Below are positions 63,185 through 64,000 of a DNA stretch of 64,000 bases, piece after piece (position 1 is the first letter of the stretch; every line of letters starts with the position of its first letter). Both the position numbers and the translations under genes were made by a program. The notes beneath the pieces were generated by a model. The model did no database searches, was not told the origin of the DNA, and was given only the letters and a program-made list of their open reading frames with translations. Origin of the DNA: Leptospira johnsonii (GTDB lineage: Bacteria > Spirochaetota > Leptospiria > Leptospirales > Leptospiraceae); contig NZ_BFAY01000005.1 of NCBI RefSeq assembly GCF_003112675.1, positions 310,001 through 374,000 of the forward strand, given 5' to 3'.

Positions 63185-64000
63185 ATGGAAAATCTACAAA
63201 GCATGCCGGAAGTTCAGAAGATCATCGCGATAGGAAAAGCGAATAGCGAAATTTCCTACGACGAGATCAATGAGATACTTCCGGACAAGATCTTAAACTC
63301 GGAGAAGATTGACGATGTATTCACTCTTCTTCATGAGATGGGAATAGAGATCGTAGAGGAGTATACTAGGAAATCTTTGGAGCCGGCTACTTCTATCCTG
63401 CCGAAAGACGATCCGGCTCTTCCGGCAAAACCTGCCCGTAAAAAGAAAGAGACTGCATCTTCTGCAGGCGGTTCCGAAGATCCGATCCGTTTGTATCTGA
63501 AAGAGATCGGAAAAGTAAATTTGATCTCCGGTGAAACCGAGGTCTTTCTTGCTAAGAAGATAGAAAAAGGCGAGAAGATCATAGAAGAGACCATCTTAGG
63601 TTCTTCTATCCTTAGAGCGAACTTCATCAAACTTCTTCCTAAGATCCGCAGTAAAAAAACAAAGGTGTACGATCTTGTTCGAGTAGACAAGATGTACGCG
63701 ATGAACGCGGAAGAAGCGAAGAAGTTAGAAGAACTTTTCTTCAAGAACATCTCTGTCATCCAAGAGCAGGAAAAAGTTTTACAGGAAGCGCAGTCCAGGA
63801 TACGCAAATATTCTGAGAATTCTAAAAAGTACAAAGAGTTCAAAGAGAAAATAGACGTTTCCAAAGGTATTATAGACACAGCTGTAAGGGAACTGGGAGT
63901 TTCTCAAAAAGAGATCCAGAAAATTTCCCAAAAGATCAAATCCATGGTTTTCAGGATCAAGGAGATAGATCGTCATTTCTTAAAGATCAAAGCCCAATAC
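63185..64000 (+). CDS. rpoD: Sigma factor RpoD (sigma-70), 3' end cut by window edge
   Basis: From ATG 63185 the frame stays open to the window end (272 residues). Region 1.1 begins [20 protein letters not shown], and region 1.2 appears at [21 protein letters not shown], the -10-recognition-neighbour signature of primary sigma factors. The following charged, helical non-conserved region ([16 protein letters not shown]) precedes region 2, which lies outside. The housekeeping sigma of the RNA polymerase; the downstream rest of the gene cannot be assessed. Confidence 0.93.
   Translation, partial: MENLQSMPEVQKIIAIGKANSEISYDEINEILPDKILNSEKIDDVFTLLHEMGIEIVEEYTRKSLEPATSILPKDDPALPAKPARKKKETASSAGGSEDPIRLYLKEIGKVNLISGETEVFLAKKIEKGEKIIEETILGSSILRANFIKLLPKIRSKKTKVYDLVRVDKMYAMNAEEAKKLEELFFKNISVIQEQEKVLQEAQSRIRKYSENSKKYKEFKEKIDVSKGIIDTAVRELGVSQKEIQKISQKIKSMVFRIKEIDRHFLKIKAQY

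Noticed and set aside
63331..63879. 182-codon minus-strand open frame
   Set aside because: Antisense to rpoD, Ser/Phe-rich as expected for the reverse of a Lys/Glu-rich gene.
1..64000. Mobile elements, CRISPR arrays, tRNA or rRNA genes
   Set aside because: No transposase, integrase, repeated spacer pattern, or cloverleaf-like sequence was noticed; gene order looks like stable chromosome.

Overview
The window reads as chromosomal DNA of a spirochaete of the genus Leptospira. It has moderate-to-low GC, AT-rich short intergenic gaps, permissive spirochaetal lipoboxes (ISAC, PTC, LASC, FISC types), frequent TTG/GTG starts, and a gene set typical of Leptospira: a DUF4254 plus GT9 pair, a cyclic-nucleotide-binding patatin, DNA repair genes mixed with lipoproteins, and rpsU-yqeY-dnaG-rpoD. 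The species cannot be fixed from sequence alone. I see no rRNA, tRNA, CRISPR array, insertion sequence or prophage. The window is dense ordinary chromosome with a few accessory islands.

Layout. 1-3368: an nth (truncated by the window edge), thioesterase, GGQ-protein, uvrC operon. 3418-8680: a tightly coupled surface trio (large lipoprotein with lamin-tail-like repeats, probable outer-membrane beta-barrel, phospholipase-D-fold lipoprotein). 8660-13070: O-antigen ligase, GT4, GT9 and DUF4254, probably envelope glycan genes. 13199-14953: cNMP-binding patatin. 14954-18536: nucleosidase (futalosine-hydrolase-like), acyl-CoA synthetase and argC. 18660-19748: recA. 20024-21831: two unknown proteins and a HIT protein. 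21883-26604: tldD, tldE, a MoxR ATPase and a VWA protein in one run. 26605-27885: YceI and a four-helix membrane protein. 28029-31445: slyD, a UvrD-type helicase, a SprT-like metalloprotein and a 61-residue protein in one operon. 31561-37027: an unknown protein, a FadH-type reductase with a palindromic operator, leuA, a VOC protein and a queuosine-precursor transporter. 37180-41397: GH18 protein, TsaC/Sua5 and an SppA-like protease. 41526-45431: uvrA and an acyl-CoA-dehydrogenase-like protein. 45428-49713: CDF transporter, OmpA-like protein, mgtE and a lipoprotein. 49769-54751: quinone oxidoreductase, ABM protein, AraC regulator, P-type ATPase and DUF2892 protein. 54912-55883: galE. 55942-57594: a lipoprotein homologous to cholesterol-dependent cytolysins. 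57911-58933: fbp. 59126-60468: small unknown genes. 60670-64000: rpsU, yqeY, dnaG and rpoD (truncated by the window edge).

Most striking points. (1) The lipoprotein at 55942-57594 carries recognisable cholesterol-dependent-cytolysin core motifs but lacks the canonical domain-4 undecapeptide. It is a monocistronic gene with its own terminator. (2) The three-gene lipoprotein/barrel/PLD cassette looks like a cell-surface machine of unknown purpose. (3) A perfect TTTG-N5-CAAA palindrome, the LexA-box form I recall for Leptospira, lies upstream of uvrA, with a one-mismatch copy upstream of recA. (4) Palindromes sit at the promoters of fadH and the ABM gene. (5) Seven of nine convergent gene pairs end with stop codons abutting or overlapping, leaving no intergenic room for terminators. 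All functional statements come from motif reading; no database search was run.
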